Position numbers and translations under genes: made by a program. The notes below the pieces were generated by a model. That model was not told the DNA's origin. It made no database searches and saw only the letters and a program-made list of their open reading frames with translations. A DNA stretch of 53,543 nucleotides, from positions 1 to 53,543 of the forward strand of contig CACJIJ010000004.1 of assembly GCA_902593445.1 (NCBI GenBank), read 5' to 3'. The stretch is from an uncultured Pelagibacteraceae bacterium (GTDB taxonomy: Bacteria > Pseudomonadota > Alphaproteobacteria > Pelagibacterales > Pelagibacteraceae). This document shows, one piece after another, positions 27,018 through 37,365 of the stretch; position 1 is the stretch's first letter, and every line of letters begins with the position of its first letter.

Positions 27018-28676
27018 ATGAAAGATGAACTATTATTTTGTCCCTTAGGTGGATCAGGTGAAATAGGTATGAACATGAATCTGTTCGGCTATGGACAACC
27101 TAGTGATCATAAATGGATTATGGTCGACATAGGGGTAACATTTGCAGATGATACTATTCCTGGTGTTGATTTAATTTATCCAGATCCTGGATTTATAGTA
27201 GAAAGAAAAGATAATTTACTAGGAATAGTTTTAACACATGCTCACGAGGATCATATTGGTGCAATTGCACATTTATGGCCAAAATTACAATGTAAAATTT
27301 TTGCAACACCTTTCACAGCTGTATTAATTAGAGAAAAATTTAGAGAAAAGCAAATCGATATAAACAATGATCTAAAGATAGTTGAGTTAAATGGAAAGGT
27401 TTCCTTGGATCCATTTGAAATTGAATACATTACTTTAACGCATTCTATATTAGAACCAAACGGACTTAGAATAAAAACTCCCGCAGGAGTTATTTTGCAT
27501 ACTGGTGATTGGAAGGTAGATCCAAATCCTTTGATTGGAGATAATATAAACGAAAAAAGATTAAAGGAAATTGGTGAAGAAGGCGTGCTAGCAATGATTT
27601 GTGACTCAACAAATGTTTTTAGCGCTGGTAGATCAGGTTCAGAATTAGATGTAAGAAAAAATATGTTAAACGTTATGTCTCGATTGAAAAAAAGAATTAT
27701 CATAACGTCTTTTGCCTCAAATGTAGCTAGAATGGAGACAGCTTTTTATTGTGCAGAACAAACAGGAAGACAAATCTCTTTAGTTGGTAGATCAATGCAT
27801 CGTATTTATAAAGCTGCACGTCAATGTGGATATTTAAAAAATACAATTGAGCCAATTGATCCAAGAGAAGCTAAAAATTTTTCAAGAGAAAAAATTGTGT
27901 ATTTATGTACTGGAAGTCAAGGCGAACCAATGGGTGCAATGATGAGAATTTCTAGTTATGTTCATCCAGATGTTTTTATTGAAAAAGGTGATGCTGTAAT
28001 TTTTTCTTCAAAGATTATACCTGGTAATGAAAAAAAACTTTATAAACTTCACAATCAACTTGTTAAAGATGGAATTGAAGTTATATCTGAAGAAACTGAA
28101 TTTGTACATGTTTCTGGACATCCAAATAGAGAAGACCTTAAAGAGATGTATCAATGGGTAAAACCTAGGTGCGTAATACCTGTGCACGGTGAACATAGAC
28201 ATATGATAGAGCACATTAATTTTGCAAAAGAAATGCAAGTACCACATCCAGTTCAAGTAGAAAATGGTGATATCGTTAAGTTATATCCAGGTGAAAAACC
28301 TGAAGTATATGACAAGGCTCCAAGTGGCAGACTCTACTTAGATGGCAGTGTTAGTGTTGATCCAGATTCACAATCGATAAAAGATAGGAAAAATTTAAGT
28401 GCAAATGGATATCTCGAGGTAACAATTATGATTACACCCAAAGGTAATATACACAACAACCCTATTCTTTCATTTCGTGGTTTACCTGTAGATGATCGAG
28501 ATGATTTTGTTTATGGATTAGAAGAGGAAATAGAGAAAACCTCTAGAACTTTTAAAATTGGAAGCAAACAACAAGAACACAATCTTATTGATGCATTAAA
28601 AATTGCCTGTAGAAAATTTTCTAAAGAGAGAACAGGGAAAAAACCTTTTACCAATATCAATTTAGTAAGAATTTAA
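27018..28676 (+). CDS. rnj: Ribonuclease J
   Basis: A 552-residue metallo-beta-lactamase/beta-CASP ribonuclease for RNA maturation and decay. The metal-binding THAHEDH is at residues 73-79, GDWK near 165, and the beta-CASP and C-terminal domains are complete. Length is standard for alphaproteobacterial RNase J. Its last base is shared with the start of the DUF1467 gene. Confidence 0.95.
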   Translation: MKDELLFCPLGGSGEIGMNMNLFGYGQPSDHKWIMVDIGVTFADDTIPGVDLIYPDPGFIVERKDNLLGIVLTHAHEDHIGAIAHLWPKLQCKIFATPFTAVLIREKFREKQIDINNDLKIVELNGKVSLDPFEIEYITLTHSILEPNGLRIKTPAGVILHTGDWKVDPNPLIGDNINEKRLKEIGEEGVLAMICDSTNVFSAGRSGSELDVRKNMLNVMSRLKKRIIITSFASNVARMETAFYCAEQTGRQISLVGRSMHRIYKAARQCGYLKNTIEPIDPREAKNFSREKIVYLCTGSQGEPMGAMMRISSYVHPDVFIEKGDAVIFSSKIIPGNEKKLYKLHNQLVKDGIEVISEETEFVHVSGHPNREDLKEMYQWVKPRCVIPVHGEHRHMIEHINFAKEMQVPHPVQVENGDIVKLYPGEKPEVYDKAPSGRLYLDGSVSVDPDSQSIKDRKNLSANGYLEVTIMITPKGNIHNNPILSFRGLPVDDRDDFVYGLEEEIEKTSRTFKIGSKQQEHNLIDALKIACRKFSKERTGKKPFTNINLVRI

Positions 28677-28921
28677 TGAGCGTAACAGGCTTAGCTATTA
28701 TCTATATAATTATATGGTGGTTAGTTTTTTTTGCTATTTTACCTATTGATGTGAATCGAACAAAGACTGTAAAAATTGATGGTGAGGATCCTGGCTCACC
28801 TGAAAATCCAAAAATGCTTAAAAAATTCCTTTATTGCACTGGAATTACTACTGTCATTTTCATAATAATTTACTTATTAATTAAATTTGAATATTTAAAT
28901 TTAAGAAATATGATTAATTAA
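28676..28921 (+). CDS. DUF1467 family membrane protein
   Basis: An 81-residue protein with two hydrophobic spans (about residues 4-22 and 53-69). The central motif FAILPIDVNRTKTV followed by DPGSPENPKMLKKF fits DUF1467, a small alphaproteobacterial family that usually sits between rnj and proS, as here. No function is established. It starts at the last base of rnj and is followed by proS after 1 nt. Confidence 0.85.
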   Translation: MSVTGLAIIYIIIWWLVFFAILPIDVNRTKTVKIDGEDPGSPENPKMLKKFLYCTGITTVIFIIIYLLIKFEYLNLRNMIN

Positions 28922-28922
28922 G

Positions 28923-30257
28923 ATGCTTTTATCAAATTCATTTATACCAATATTGAAAAATAATCCTTCAGAAGCAAAAATTAAATCTCATCAATTGATG
29001 TTGAGAGTAGGCATGATCAAGCAAGCCTCTGCAGGAATTTATTCATGGTTACCTTTAGGTTTTAAGGTAATGAAAAAAATAGAAGATATTGTCAGACAGG
29101 AACAAAACAAAATTGGAGCTCAAGAAATATTAATGCCAACAATTCAATCCAGTGAAATTTGGAAAGAAAGTGGTCGTTATGATGATTATGGTGAAGAGAT
29201 GTTAAGAATAACCGACCGTCAAAATAGAGAAATGTTATATGGACCAACTAATGAAGAGCAAGTTACTGAAATTTTTAGATCTTCAATAAAATCTTATAAA
29301 TCACTCCCGCAACTTATGTATCATATTCAATGGAAGTTCAGAGATGAAATTAGACCTAGATTTGGAATTATGCGTGGTAGAGAGTTTTATATGAAAGATG
29401 CCTATTCATTTGATGTATCAGATGAAGAAGCTTTTTATTCTTATAATAAATTCTTTCTTTCTTATTTAAGAACATTTAAAAGATTATCTTTGACAGCAAT
29501 ACCCATGGCTGCTGATACAGGACCTATAGGTGGAAACTTATCTCATGAATTTATTATTCTTGCTGATACAGGAGAAAGTAAAATTTTCACAGATAAAAGA
29601 ATATTCGATCTTAATAGTGATGATACTGAAATAGAAAAAGTATCATTGGAAAGTATGAGAAAAAAATATGAACAATTTTATGCTGTAACTGATGAAAAGT
29701 TTAATAAAGAAGAGTTTGAAAAAATTGTTTCTAAGGAGAATCAATTGATTACAAAAGGTATCGAAGTAGGTCATATATTTTATTTTGGTGACAAGTATTC
29801 AAAACCAATGGGAGCATCTGTTGATTTACCAGGAGGAAAAAAAGATTTTGTTAAAATGGGTTCATATGGAATTGGTGTGTCAAGGTTAGTAGGGGCTATA
29901 ATTGAGGCTAAATACGATGATAAAAATGAAATCATGAAATGGCCATTGTCTGTTGCTCCTTATGATATTGCTTTAATACCTATGATAAATAAAAATGACA
30001 CCTCAGCTTTAGATAAAGCAAATAATATAAATATAGAATTAATCAAAAATAATATTGATGCAATCATTGATGATACAGATGAGAATTTCTCATCAAAAAT
30101 TAAAAAAATGAATTTAATTGGTGTCCCATATCAAATTATTATAGGTAAGAAAAGTGAGGGTGATTTATTAGAGTTCAACGAAACCAGTGGTAAAACTCAA
30201 AATTTACCATTAAGTAAAATTATAGAAATTATAACTAAACAAAAAAATTCAATTTGA
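28923..30257 (+). CDS. proS: Prolyl-tRNA synthetase (short alphaproteobacterial type)
   Basis: A 444-residue class II synthetase that charges tRNA-Pro. The core motifs are present: GIYSWLPLGFKVMKK near residues 37-51, the motif 2 region QWKFRDEIRPRFGIMRGREF, and the motif 3 region GSYGIGVSRLVGA. It lacks the about 180-residue editing insertion of E. coli ProS, as is normal for alphaproteobacteria. The C-terminal anticodon-binding domain is present. It overlaps lolC by 4 nt. Confidence 0.96.
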   Translation: MLLSNSFIPILKNNPSEAKIKSHQLMLRVGMIKQASAGIYSWLPLGFKVMKKIEDIVRQEQNKIGAQEILMPTIQSSEIWKESGRYDDYGEEMLRITDRQNREMLYGPTNEEQVTEIFRSSIKSYKSLPQLMYHIQWKFRDEIRPRFGIMRGREFYMKDAYSFDVSDEEAFYSYNKFFLSYLRTFKRLSLTAIPMAADTGPIGGNLSHEFIILADTGESKIFTDKRIFDLNSDDTEIEKVSLESMRKKYEQFYAVTDEKFNKEEFEKIVSKENQLITKGIEVGHIFYFGDKYSKPMGASVDLPGGKKDFVKMGSYGIGVSRLVGAIIEAKYDDKNEIMKWPLSVAPYDIALIPMINKNDTSALDKANNINIELIKNNIDAIIDDTDENFSSKIKKMNLIGVPYQIIIGKKSEGDLLEFNETSGKTQNLPLSKIIEIITKQKNSI

Positions 30258-31486
30258 TTTCTACTTTAGAAAAAGAAATTACTTTTAGATTTTTAAAAGC
30301 CAGAAAAAAAGATGGCTTTTTGAATGTTATATCTATTTTTTCTTTTATAGGAATAAGTCTTGGAGTTGCAGTTCTTATTATTGTGATGTCAGTTATGAAC
30401 GGATTTAGAACTGAGCTGATTAATAAAATAGTAGGCTTTAACTCACACATAACTGTAAAAAGTTATGGAAATCCAATTGATGAAAAAAAAATAAATAAAA
30501 CAAATTTAAAATTAATTTCAGAAAATATCATTTTAAGCAACTCTGGTGAAGCTATTATACTTAAAAACGATACATCAAAAGGTATAGTATTACGTGGATA
30601 TAAAACAAATGACTTTCCAAATTTAGAAATTGTAAAAAATGAAAAATTTAAAGGGAACAAAGGTCAATTAAATAGAAACTATATTTCTATAGGCAATGAA
30701 TTAAGTTTTTCTTTAGATCTAAAAATAGGTGATGAATTAACTTTACTTTCTCCATCAGGGGTAGAAACAATTATTGGTAGTATGCCAAAACAAAAAACTT
30801 TTTTGGTAGCATCAATTTACAATAGTGGTTTGGCTGAGTTTGACAATAATATCGCATTTATTAACTTGAGTACTCTTGAGGATTTTTTTGACTATAAGTC
30901 AGAGGATAGAAATTTAGAAATTTATCTAAAAAACCCAAATAAAATTGAGCAGCAAAAATTTATTGTTCAAGAAATTTTTGATGAAGAATTTGTTTTTAGT
31001 TGGGCAGATATGAACAATTCATTATTTTCTGCTTTAAAAGTAGAAAGAAATGTAATGTTTATTATCCTGTCATTAATAATTATTGTTGCAGCATTTAATA
31101 TAATTTCTGGATTAACAATTTTAGTTAAAAACAAAACAAGAGATATCGCAATTTTGAAGTCAATTGGTGTGTTAAATAAATCAATTGTAAAAATATTTTT
31201 TTTAGTAGGGGTAATAATAGGAACATCAGCTACTATTTTTGGAATTTTTTTAGGTGTAACTTTTTCTCTTTACATAGAAAATTTTAGACAATTTCTTAGC
31301 TCAGTATTCAATATAACTTTATTTCCAGAGGAGATTTATTTTTTAAGTAAGATGCCTTCGGAAATAGATCCGACATCAATTTTTTTAATATCAATTTGTT
31401 CAATAATTATAACAATAATAGTTTCAATTTTTCCTGCTTTTAAAGCTGCTAAACTAGACCCGATTAAATCTTTAAAATATGAATAA
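30254..31486 (+). CDS. lolC: Lipoprotein-releasing system permease (LolC/LolE family)
   Basis: A 410-residue inner-membrane subunit of the LolCDE transporter that extracts lipoproteins for delivery to the outer membrane. One N-terminal helix (about residues 22-46), a large periplasmic domain and three C-terminal helices fit the family, and VMNGFRTELINKIVG after helix 1 is typical. The only in-frame start at the expected position is TTG (30254), which overlaps the proS stop in TTGA. A single lolC/E-type gene suggests a homodimer. Confidence 0.9.
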   Translation: MISTLEKEITFRFLKARKKDGFLNVISIFSFIGISLGVAVLIIVMSVMNGFRTELINKIVGFNSHITVKSYGNPIDEKKINKTNLKLISENIILSNSGEAIILKNDTSKGIVLRGYKTNDFPNLEIVKNEKFKGNKGQLNRNYISIGNELSFSLDLKIGDELTLLSPSGVETIIGSMPKQKTFLVASIYNSGLAEFDNNIAFINLSTLEDFFDYKSEDRNLEIYLKNPNKIEQQKFIVQEIFDEEFVFSWADMNNSLFSALKVERNVMFIILSLIIIVAAFNIISGLTILVKNKTRDIAILKSIGVLNKSIVKIFFLVGVIIGTSATIFGIFLGVTFSLYIENFRQFLSSVFNITLFPEEIYFLSKMPSEIDPTSIFLISICSIIITIIVSIFPAFKAAKLDPIKSLKYE

Positions 31487-32156
31487 TTTTCTTGAATTAA
31501 AAAAAATATTTAAAACATTTAAAACCGAAAAAACGGTTAATGTGTTAAAAAATCTTTCTCAAAAATTTGATAAAGGTAAAAGCTATTCTATAATGGGTCC
31601 ATCTGGGTCAGGTAAATCAACTCTATTAAATTTAATTTCATTGATCGATAGACCATCATCAGGATCAATCAATTTTGATAAAATTCCAGTAAATTTCAAT
31701 GAATCTGAAAAAAATGATGTTTATAGATCCAAAAAAATAGGAATTGTTTATCAACAAAATAATCTTCTCCCAGATTTTACTGCTTTAGAAAATATATATT
31801 TGGCCTCACTTGCAATTAATGACAATAAAGAATTAGCAATATCTAATGCAGAAAAATTACTCAAAAAAGTCGGTCTTTCTAAGAGGGCAGATCATTTTCC
31901 TTCTCAACTATCAGGCGGTGAAGCTCAAAGAGTTGCTATAGCAAGAGCAATTGTAAATGATCCTGAAATTATTTTAGCAGATGAGCCAACTGGAAGTTTG
32001 GATATGGAAACAGCAAAAGATGTTTTTGAACTTTTAAACAAACAAAAAAGGTGGGATAGACTTATTATATTTGCAACTCATAATAGATTTTTTGCCAATA
32101 AGGCAGATTGCATATTGGAGATGGTAGATGGTAGTATAAAACTATCTAATGCCTGA
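31479..32156 (+). CDS. lolD: Lipoprotein-releasing system ATP-binding protein
   Basis: A 225-residue ABC ATPase that powers LolC. Walker A GPSGSGKST is at residues 40-48, the Q-loop is VYQQNNLLPDFTALEN, the signature LSGGE is at 144-148, and Walker B ends with Asp168-Glu169 (LADEPTGSLD). It overlaps lolC by 8 nt (ATGAATAA) and dnaE by 8 nt (ATGCCTGA). Confidence 0.95.
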   Translation: MNNFLELKKIFKTFKTEKTVNVLKNLSQKFDKGKSYSIMGPSGSGKSTLLNLISLIDRPSSGSINFDKIPVNFNESEKNDVYRSKKIGIVYQQNNLLPDFTALENIYLASLAINDNKELAISNAEKLLKKVGLSKRADHFPSQLSGGEAQRVAIARAIVNDPEIILADEPTGSLDMETAKDVFELLNKQKRWDRLIIFATHNRFFANKADCILEMVDGSIKLSNA

Positions 32157-35100
32157 GTCTAATTCTCAAAATTTTAATCATCTAAAAATTCACACTCAAT
32201 ATTCTATTTGTGAAGGAGCAGCTAGAATTGATGATTTGCAAGAATACTCTAAGAAAAATAAAATAAAATCTCTAGGTTTGTGTGACACTTCAAATTTATG
32301 TGGTGCACTTGAATTTGCTGAAAAAATATCAAAGTCTGGAACTCAACCAATAATCGGAACACAAATTAATTTTAAAATCGGAGAAACAACAGGTTTAATT
32401 CCTTTGTTTGCTCTAGATGAGGTTGGATATAAAAATATAATAGAACTTTCATCTTTATCGTATTTGGAAAACGACGAATTGTCAGATCCACATTTAGATT
32501 TTGAATTATTATTAAGCAATTCCAAAGGTGTTGCTGTATTTTCAGGAACTGTTTTTGGTTTATTTGGTAAATTATTTGACAAAGGAAAGTTTAGTGAAAT
32601 TGATGAGCTTTATAATAAAATTAAAAATACTTTTAATGACAGATTTTACTTAGAGATTCAAAGACATAATGATCAAAATGAAATTGGATTTGAAAAATTT
32701 AATTTAAAAAAATCTTTAGATTTGGAAATACCTATTATTGCAACTAATGAAGTTTTTTATTTAGATAAAGAAATGCATGAAGCTCATGATGCTTTAATTT
32801 GTATTGGTAATAAGACATATGTGAATGAAAAAAACAGATTAAGATTTACTGACCAACATTATTTAAAAACTAACTCAGAGATGTCCGAATTATTTGCTGA
32901 CTTACCTGAAGCTTTAGAAAATAATTATAATTTTCCATTAAGATGTAGTTATAGACCGTTATTTTCAAACCCAATATTGCCTAATATTAGCAGCGATAAA
33001 GATGGAAATGCAGATGAAATTTTAAAAAAAGATTCCATAAAGGGATTAAAAGTCAAATTCAATAATATCTTTAATTTAAGTGATGAAGATTTAGAAAATA
33101 ACAATTCTTATAGAGAATATAAGATGAGACTTAATCATGAACTTTCTATTATTATAGAAATGAAATATTCTAGTTATTTTCTTATAGTTGCCGACTATAT
33201 TAAATGGGCTAAAAATAATGATATCCCTGTAGGTCCTGGAAGAGGCTCAGGTGCTGGTTCATTAGTAGCTTGGTGTTTATCAATTACAGACGTCGATCCA
33301 ATAAAATTTAATCTTATTTTTGAAAGATTTTTAAATCCAGATAGAATTTCAATGCCAGACTTTGATATCGATTTTTGTGAGGATAAAAGAGATCAAGTTT
33401 TTGAGTATTTAACAACAAAATATAAAGACAGTGTAGCTCACATTATAACATTTGGTAAGTTAAAAGCACGAATGGTAATTAGAGACGTTGGAAGAGTTTT
33501 GGGATTATCATATGGATTTGTTGACAGCATATCAAAGATGATACCTTTTGATCCATCTAGGCCACAAAATCTAACACAGTGCATTGCTGGTGAGCCACGA
33601 TTACAAAAACTTATAAATGATGATTCAAGAGTGAAGAAACTTACTGATCTCTCTTTAAAATTAGAGGGTCTCAATAGGAATGTTGCAACTCATGCTGCTG
33701 GAGTAGTCATAGCAGATAAAAAACTCACTGAAGTTGTTCCTTTGTATAAAGATGTTTCTGCAGATTTATTATTACCATCTACACAATTTGATATGTATTC
33801 AGCTGAAAATGCTGGTTTAATAAAATTTGATTTTTTGGGCTTAAAAACACTCACAGTAATTAATAATACACAAAAACTTGTAAGAAAAAAAAATAAAGAT
33901 TTTGATATAGATAAAATTAGTTACGAAGATCAAAAAGTTTTTGATTTAATGTCTACAGGTAAAACAGTTGGCTTATTCCAAATTGAAAGTTCTGGTATGA
34001 GAGAAGCTTTAACTCAAATGAAGCCAAATCATATTGAAGATATTATTGCACTAGTTGCTCTATATAGACCGGGACCAATGAGTAATATTCCAACATACAA
34101 TGATTGCAAACATGGAAAGCAAAAACCAGATTATTTACACCCACTTCTAGAGGATATTTTAAAACCAACTTATGGAGTAATTATTTATCAAGAACAAGTA
34201 ATGCAGATTGCACAAAAATTGTCAGGATTTACAGCTGGACAAGCTGATCTTTTGAGAAGAGCAATGGGTAAAAAGAAAAGAGCAGAACTTGAAAAACAAA
34301 AACAAGGGTTTATTGCTGGAGCTGTTAAAAATGGAATAGCAAAAGATGTTGCTGCTGGAATTTTTTTAAAAATTGAACCGTTTGCAGAATACGGCTTTAA
34401 TAAAAGTCACGCAGCTGCATATGCAATTATTTCTTATCAAACAGCATTTTTAAAAACATATTATCCAAAAGAGTTCATTGCTGCTTCAATGACTATGGAT
34501 ATATCTAATCAAAATAAGTTAAGTGAGTTTTACGAAGAATTAAAAAGATTAAATGTTGAAGTTGTCCGTCCAGATATAAACGAATGCTTTGCTGATTTTA
34601 GAACAATTGATGATAAATTTTATTATGCATTAGGAGGAATTAAAGCTGTAGGTTACGAGGCAATATCAAATATAGTTGAGGAAAGAATTTTAAATGGAAA
34701 ATTTGAGACAATTCATGATTTTATAAATAGAGTAAATCCAAAAGATATAAACAAACTTCAATTAGAAGGTTTAGTTAAAGCAGGTGCATTTGATAATTTA
34801 AACTCAAATAGACAGGCTTTGTATAATTCTATTCCCGCAATTATAGCTAAAAGTAAAAATATATTTGATAATAAATCTACTAATCAGATTGATTTATTTT
34901 CAGAAGAGGAAAGTACTCAGGATGATATTATAATTAAAATTGAAGATTGGAAATTTGAAGAAAGATTATCAAAAGAATTTGAATCTGTAGGTTTCTTTAT
35001 TTCAGACCATCCGTTAAATCAATTTACAGAAATTTTTAATGATTATAAAATAACAGATTATTCAACTTTTATTTCTAAAGAAGATTTAAAAGACTCTAAC

Positions 35101-35565
35101 ATTGCTGCAACATTATTAAAGGTTCAAGAAAGAAAAACTGCAAAAGGAAATTCTTATGCTGTTTTAAAATTGACAGATTTAACAAGTGTATTTGAGCTTT
35201 TTATTTTTTCAGATGTTTTAGAAATAAATAGAGAAATTTTGAAAGATGGTAACTCTTTTATTTTAACTTTATTTAAAAATGTTTCTAATGATGAAAATCG
35301 ACTAACTAGAATTAATGTTCAAAAAATAGCCTCACTTAAAGATTTATTTAACAGTCCTATAAACGAGGTATCATTCGAACTAAAATCTGAAGAACAAATA
35401 AAAAAAATATCTAAAATTTTGAGAGATGAAGGTAAAACTATTGTAAACATTAATTTAGTTACCAAAGATAATGTTCTTAAATTTAGATTAAAAAATACGC
35501 GTAAAATAGACAGAAAATCTCTAAATCTTCTAAGAAATCAAGAAATTCAGGCTATTATTAATTAA
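32149..35565 (+). CDS. dnaE: DNA polymerase III subunit alpha
   Basis: An 1138-residue replicative polymerase of the DnaE1 type. The N-terminal PHP domain opens with HLKIHTQYSICEGAARI, the catalytic aspartates are in PDFDIDF (residues 403-409), and GPGRGSGAGSL marks the palm. The fingers region contains YRPGPM and the helix-hairpin-helix and OB domains follow. Length is close to the E. coli protein (1160). It is the last of 22 tightly packed genes. Confidence 0.97.
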   Translation: MPESNSQNFNHLKIHTQYSICEGAARIDDLQEYSKKNKIKSLGLCDTSNLCGALEFAEKISKSGTQPIIGTQINFKIGETTGLIPLFALDEVGYKNIIELSSLSYLENDELSDPHLDFELLLSNSKGVAVFSGTVFGLFGKLFDKGKFSEIDELYNKIKNTFNDRFYLEIQRHNDQNEIGFEKFNLKKSLDLEIPIIATNEVFYLDKEMHEAHDALICIGNKTYVNEKNRLRFTDQHYLKTNSEMSELFADLPEALENNYNFPLRCSYRPLFSNPILPNISSDKDGNADEILKKDSIKGLKVKFNNIFNLSDEDLENNNSYREYKMRLNHELSIIIEMKYSSYFLIVADYIKWAKNNDIPVGPGRGSGAGSLVAWCLSITDVDPIKFNLIFERFLNPDRISMPDFDIDFCEDKRDQVFEYLTTKYKDSVAHIITFGKLKARMVIRDVGRVLGLSYGFVDSISKMIPFDPSRPQNLTQCIAGEPRLQKLINDDSRVKKLTDLSLKLEGLNRNVATHAAGVVIADKKLTEVVPLYKDVSADLLLPSTQFDMYSAENAGLIKFDFLGLKTLTVINNTQKLVRKKNKDFDIDKISYEDQKVFDLMSTGKTVGLFQIESSGMREALTQMKPNHIEDIIALVALYRPGPMSNIPTYNDCKHGKQKPDYLHPLLEDILKPTYGVIIYQEQVMQIAQKLSGFTAGQADLLRRAMGKKKRAELEKQKQGFIAGAVKNGIAKDVAAGIFLKIEPFAEYGFNKSHAAAYAIISYQTAFLKTYYPKEFIAASMTMDISNQNKLSEFYEELKRLNVEVVRPDINECFADFRTIDDKFYYALGGIKAVGYEAISNIVEERILNGKFETIHDFINRVNPKDINKLQLEGLVKAGAFDNLNSNRQALYNSIPAIIAKSKNIFDNKSTNQIDLFSEEESTQDDIIIKIEDWKFEERLSKEFESVGFFISDHPLNQFTEIFNDYKITDYSTFISKEDLKDSNIAATLLKVQERKTAKGNSYAVLKLTDLTSVFELFIFSDVLEINREILKDGNSFILTLFKNVSNDENRLTRINVQKIASLKDLFNSPINEVSFELKSEEQIKKISKILRDEGKTIVNINLVTKDNVLKFRLKNTRKIDRKSLNLLRNQEIQAIIN

Positions 35566-35624
35566 ATAATTACTTGTGAAATACAGTAAATATTTGTAAA
35601 TAATCCATAATTTAAATTAACACG

Positions 35625-35695
35625 CACACAGTTGTTGGTTTTATACCTCCGGTCCTTAATTGGAAATTACTGTGGTGGCTTAACCGGGAATAAAT
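35625..35695 (+). promoter_or_regulatory. Structured rpsB (ribosomal protein S2) leader with predicted pseudoknot
   Basis: The G+C-rich patch before rpsB folds into two crossing helices. Stem 1 pairs CACACAGT (35625-35632) with ACTGT/GTG (35669-35677, G35674 bulged). Stem 2 pairs TCCGGT (35648-35653, inside the stem 1 loop) with ACCGGG (35683-35688), which ends 7 nt before the ATG and covers the likely ribosome-binding GGGA. A CCTCC at 35646-35650 resembles anti-Shine-Dalgarno. From memory, a conserved structured element before rpsB was reported in Ca. Pelagibacter ubique (Meyer and co-workers, 2009). Autoregulation by S2 is the likely role. Confidence 0.75.
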
Positions 35696-36514
35696 ATGAA
35701 AATACCTAACGTAACAATTCAACAATTATTAGAGGCAGGCGTACACCTTGGCCATAAAACATTAAGATGGAATCCAAAAATGAAGAAATATATTTTTGGA
35801 AAAAGAGATTCAATACATATTATTGATTTAACACAAACTCTTGAGCTTACTAAAGTAGCTCTTGAAAAAGTCTACAACACAATAGCAAATAATGGAAAAA
35901 TATTATTTGTATCAACAAAAAAACAAGCATCAGAAGCTATTGCAGAAGTAGCAAAAGAAACAGATCAATATTTTGTAAATTATAGGTGGTTAGGTGGTAT
36001 GTTAACTAATTGGGGTACAATTTCAAATTCCATTAAAAAGTTAAAAAAATTAGAAACTGATTTGGTAGCAGAAAATAGAGGTTTTACAAAAAAAGAACTT
36101 CTAAAAATGAGCGTTAAAAAAGATAAGTTACAAAGATCTTTAGGTGGAATAGCCGAAATGAAAAAAGTACCTGACTTAGTTTTTGTAATTGACACAAACT
36201 ATGAATCATTAGCTATCGCTGAGTCAGCTAAATTAGGTATACCTATTATTGCTATATTAGATAGCAACTCAAGTCCTGATAATATTGATTATCCGATTCC
36301 AGGTAATGATGATGCAAGAAGAGCTATAGATCTTTATTGTAATTTAATTAAAGAAACAATAAACAATGCCAAAAGCTCCATATCTTTAGATGAATCAAAA
36401 AAAAATCAAGTTAAAGATAATAAAGATGAGAATAAAACAAAAACTGTTCAAGAATTAGATAGAGAAAAATTGGATAAAAAATTTTCTAAAGAAGGTAAGG
36501 AGAAGTTAAACTGA
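35696..36514 (+). CDS. rpsB: 30S ribosomal protein S2
   Basis: A 272-residue S2 protein, needed for a functional 30S subunit. The family signatures [19 protein letters not shown] (about residues 11-29) and the later [25 protein letters not shown] are intact. The last 45 or so residues form a charged Lys/Glu/Asp tail, longer than in E. coli (241 residues in total) but common in alphaproteobacteria. Its stop overlaps the tsf start in TGATG. Control through the leader at 35625-35695 is likely. Confidence 0.97.
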   Translation: MKIPNVTIQQLLEAGVHLGHKTLRWNPKMKKYIFGKRDSIHIIDLTQTLELTKVALEKVYNTIANNGKILFVSTKKQASEAIAEVAKETDQYFVNYRWLGGMLTNWGTISNSIKKLKKLETDLVAENRGFTKKELLKMSVKKDKLQRSLGGIAEMKKVPDLVFVIDTNYESLAIAESAKLGIPIIAILDSNSSPDNIDYPIPGNDDARRAIDLYCNLIKETINNAKSSISLDESKKNQVKDNKDENKTKTVQELDREKLDKKFSKEGKEKLN

Positions 36515-37365
36515 TGAGTGATATAGAAAAGGTTAAAAAGCTTAGAGAAGCCACTGGAGCTGGATTTAAAGATTGCAACCTAGCTATAAAAGAATCAAAT
36601 GGTGATTTAGATAAGGCAATTGAAATTTTAAGGGTTAAAGGAATTTCAAAAGCTTCAAAAAAAATGTCAAGAGATGCAAAAGAAGGAGTTGTAGTAGTTA
36701 GTGGAGATAATACAAAGACCTCAGTTATTGAAGTAAACTGTGAAACAGATTTTGTTGCTAAAAATGATGACTTTATTTCATTTGTTAAAGAATTAAGCGA
36801 AATAAATAATGAAAAAAATTCCAATGTTGTTGAATTGAAATTATCTAAAATGAGAAATGGTCAAACAGTTGAAGATAATTTAGTTGCTTTAATTGCAAAA
36901 ATTGGAGAAAAAATTACTATTGGTAAAGCTAAAACGATTCAAAATTCCAAGGGGGTAAATAATCACTATCTTCATACTGTTGTAAAAGATAATGTTGCAA
37001 AATTAGCTGTTATGGTTTCATTAGATACTAAGGAAAATTCAGAAACTGTTAAAACATTTAGTAAACAATTATCAATGCATATTGCAGCGTCAAACCCCTT
37101 AGCATTAGAATCGAGTTTAATTGATCAATCTATTATTAACAAAGAACAAGAGTTGGTTACTGAAGAATTAAAAAATTCAGGTAAACCAGAAGATATTGCA
37201 AAAAAGATTAGCTTAGGTAAGATGAACAAGTTTAAAGAGGAAAATGCTCTTTTAACACAGGCTTGGGTTATGGAGCCTAAGAAAAAAGTACAAGATGTTT
37301 TAAAAGAGCTTTCTATAGCTGATTTGAAGATCAAAGAGTTCTATAGGATTAAGATTGGAGAATAA
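36514..37365 (+). CDS. tsf: Elongation factor Ts
   Basis: A 283-residue nucleotide-exchange factor for EF-Tu. The signature [21 protein letters not shown] near the N-terminus and the core motif [17 protein letters not shown] (about residues 71-87) are intact. Length is normal. It shares one base with the rpsB stop, and frr follows with no gap. pyrH, which usually lies between tsf and frr, is absent. Confidence 0.97.
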   Translation: MSDIEKVKKLREATGAGFKDCNLAIKESNGDLDKAIEILRVKGISKASKKMSRDAKEGVVVVSGDNTKTSVIEVNCETDFVAKNDDFISFVKELSEINNEKNSNVVELKLSKMRNGQTVEDNLVALIAKIGEKITIGKAKTIQNSKGVNNHYLHTVVKDNVAKLAVMVSLDTKENSETVKTFSKQLSMHIAASNPLALESSLIDQSIINKEQELVTEELKNSGKPEDIAKKISLGKMNKFKEENALLTQAWVMEPKKKVQDVLKELSIADLKIKEFYRIKIGE

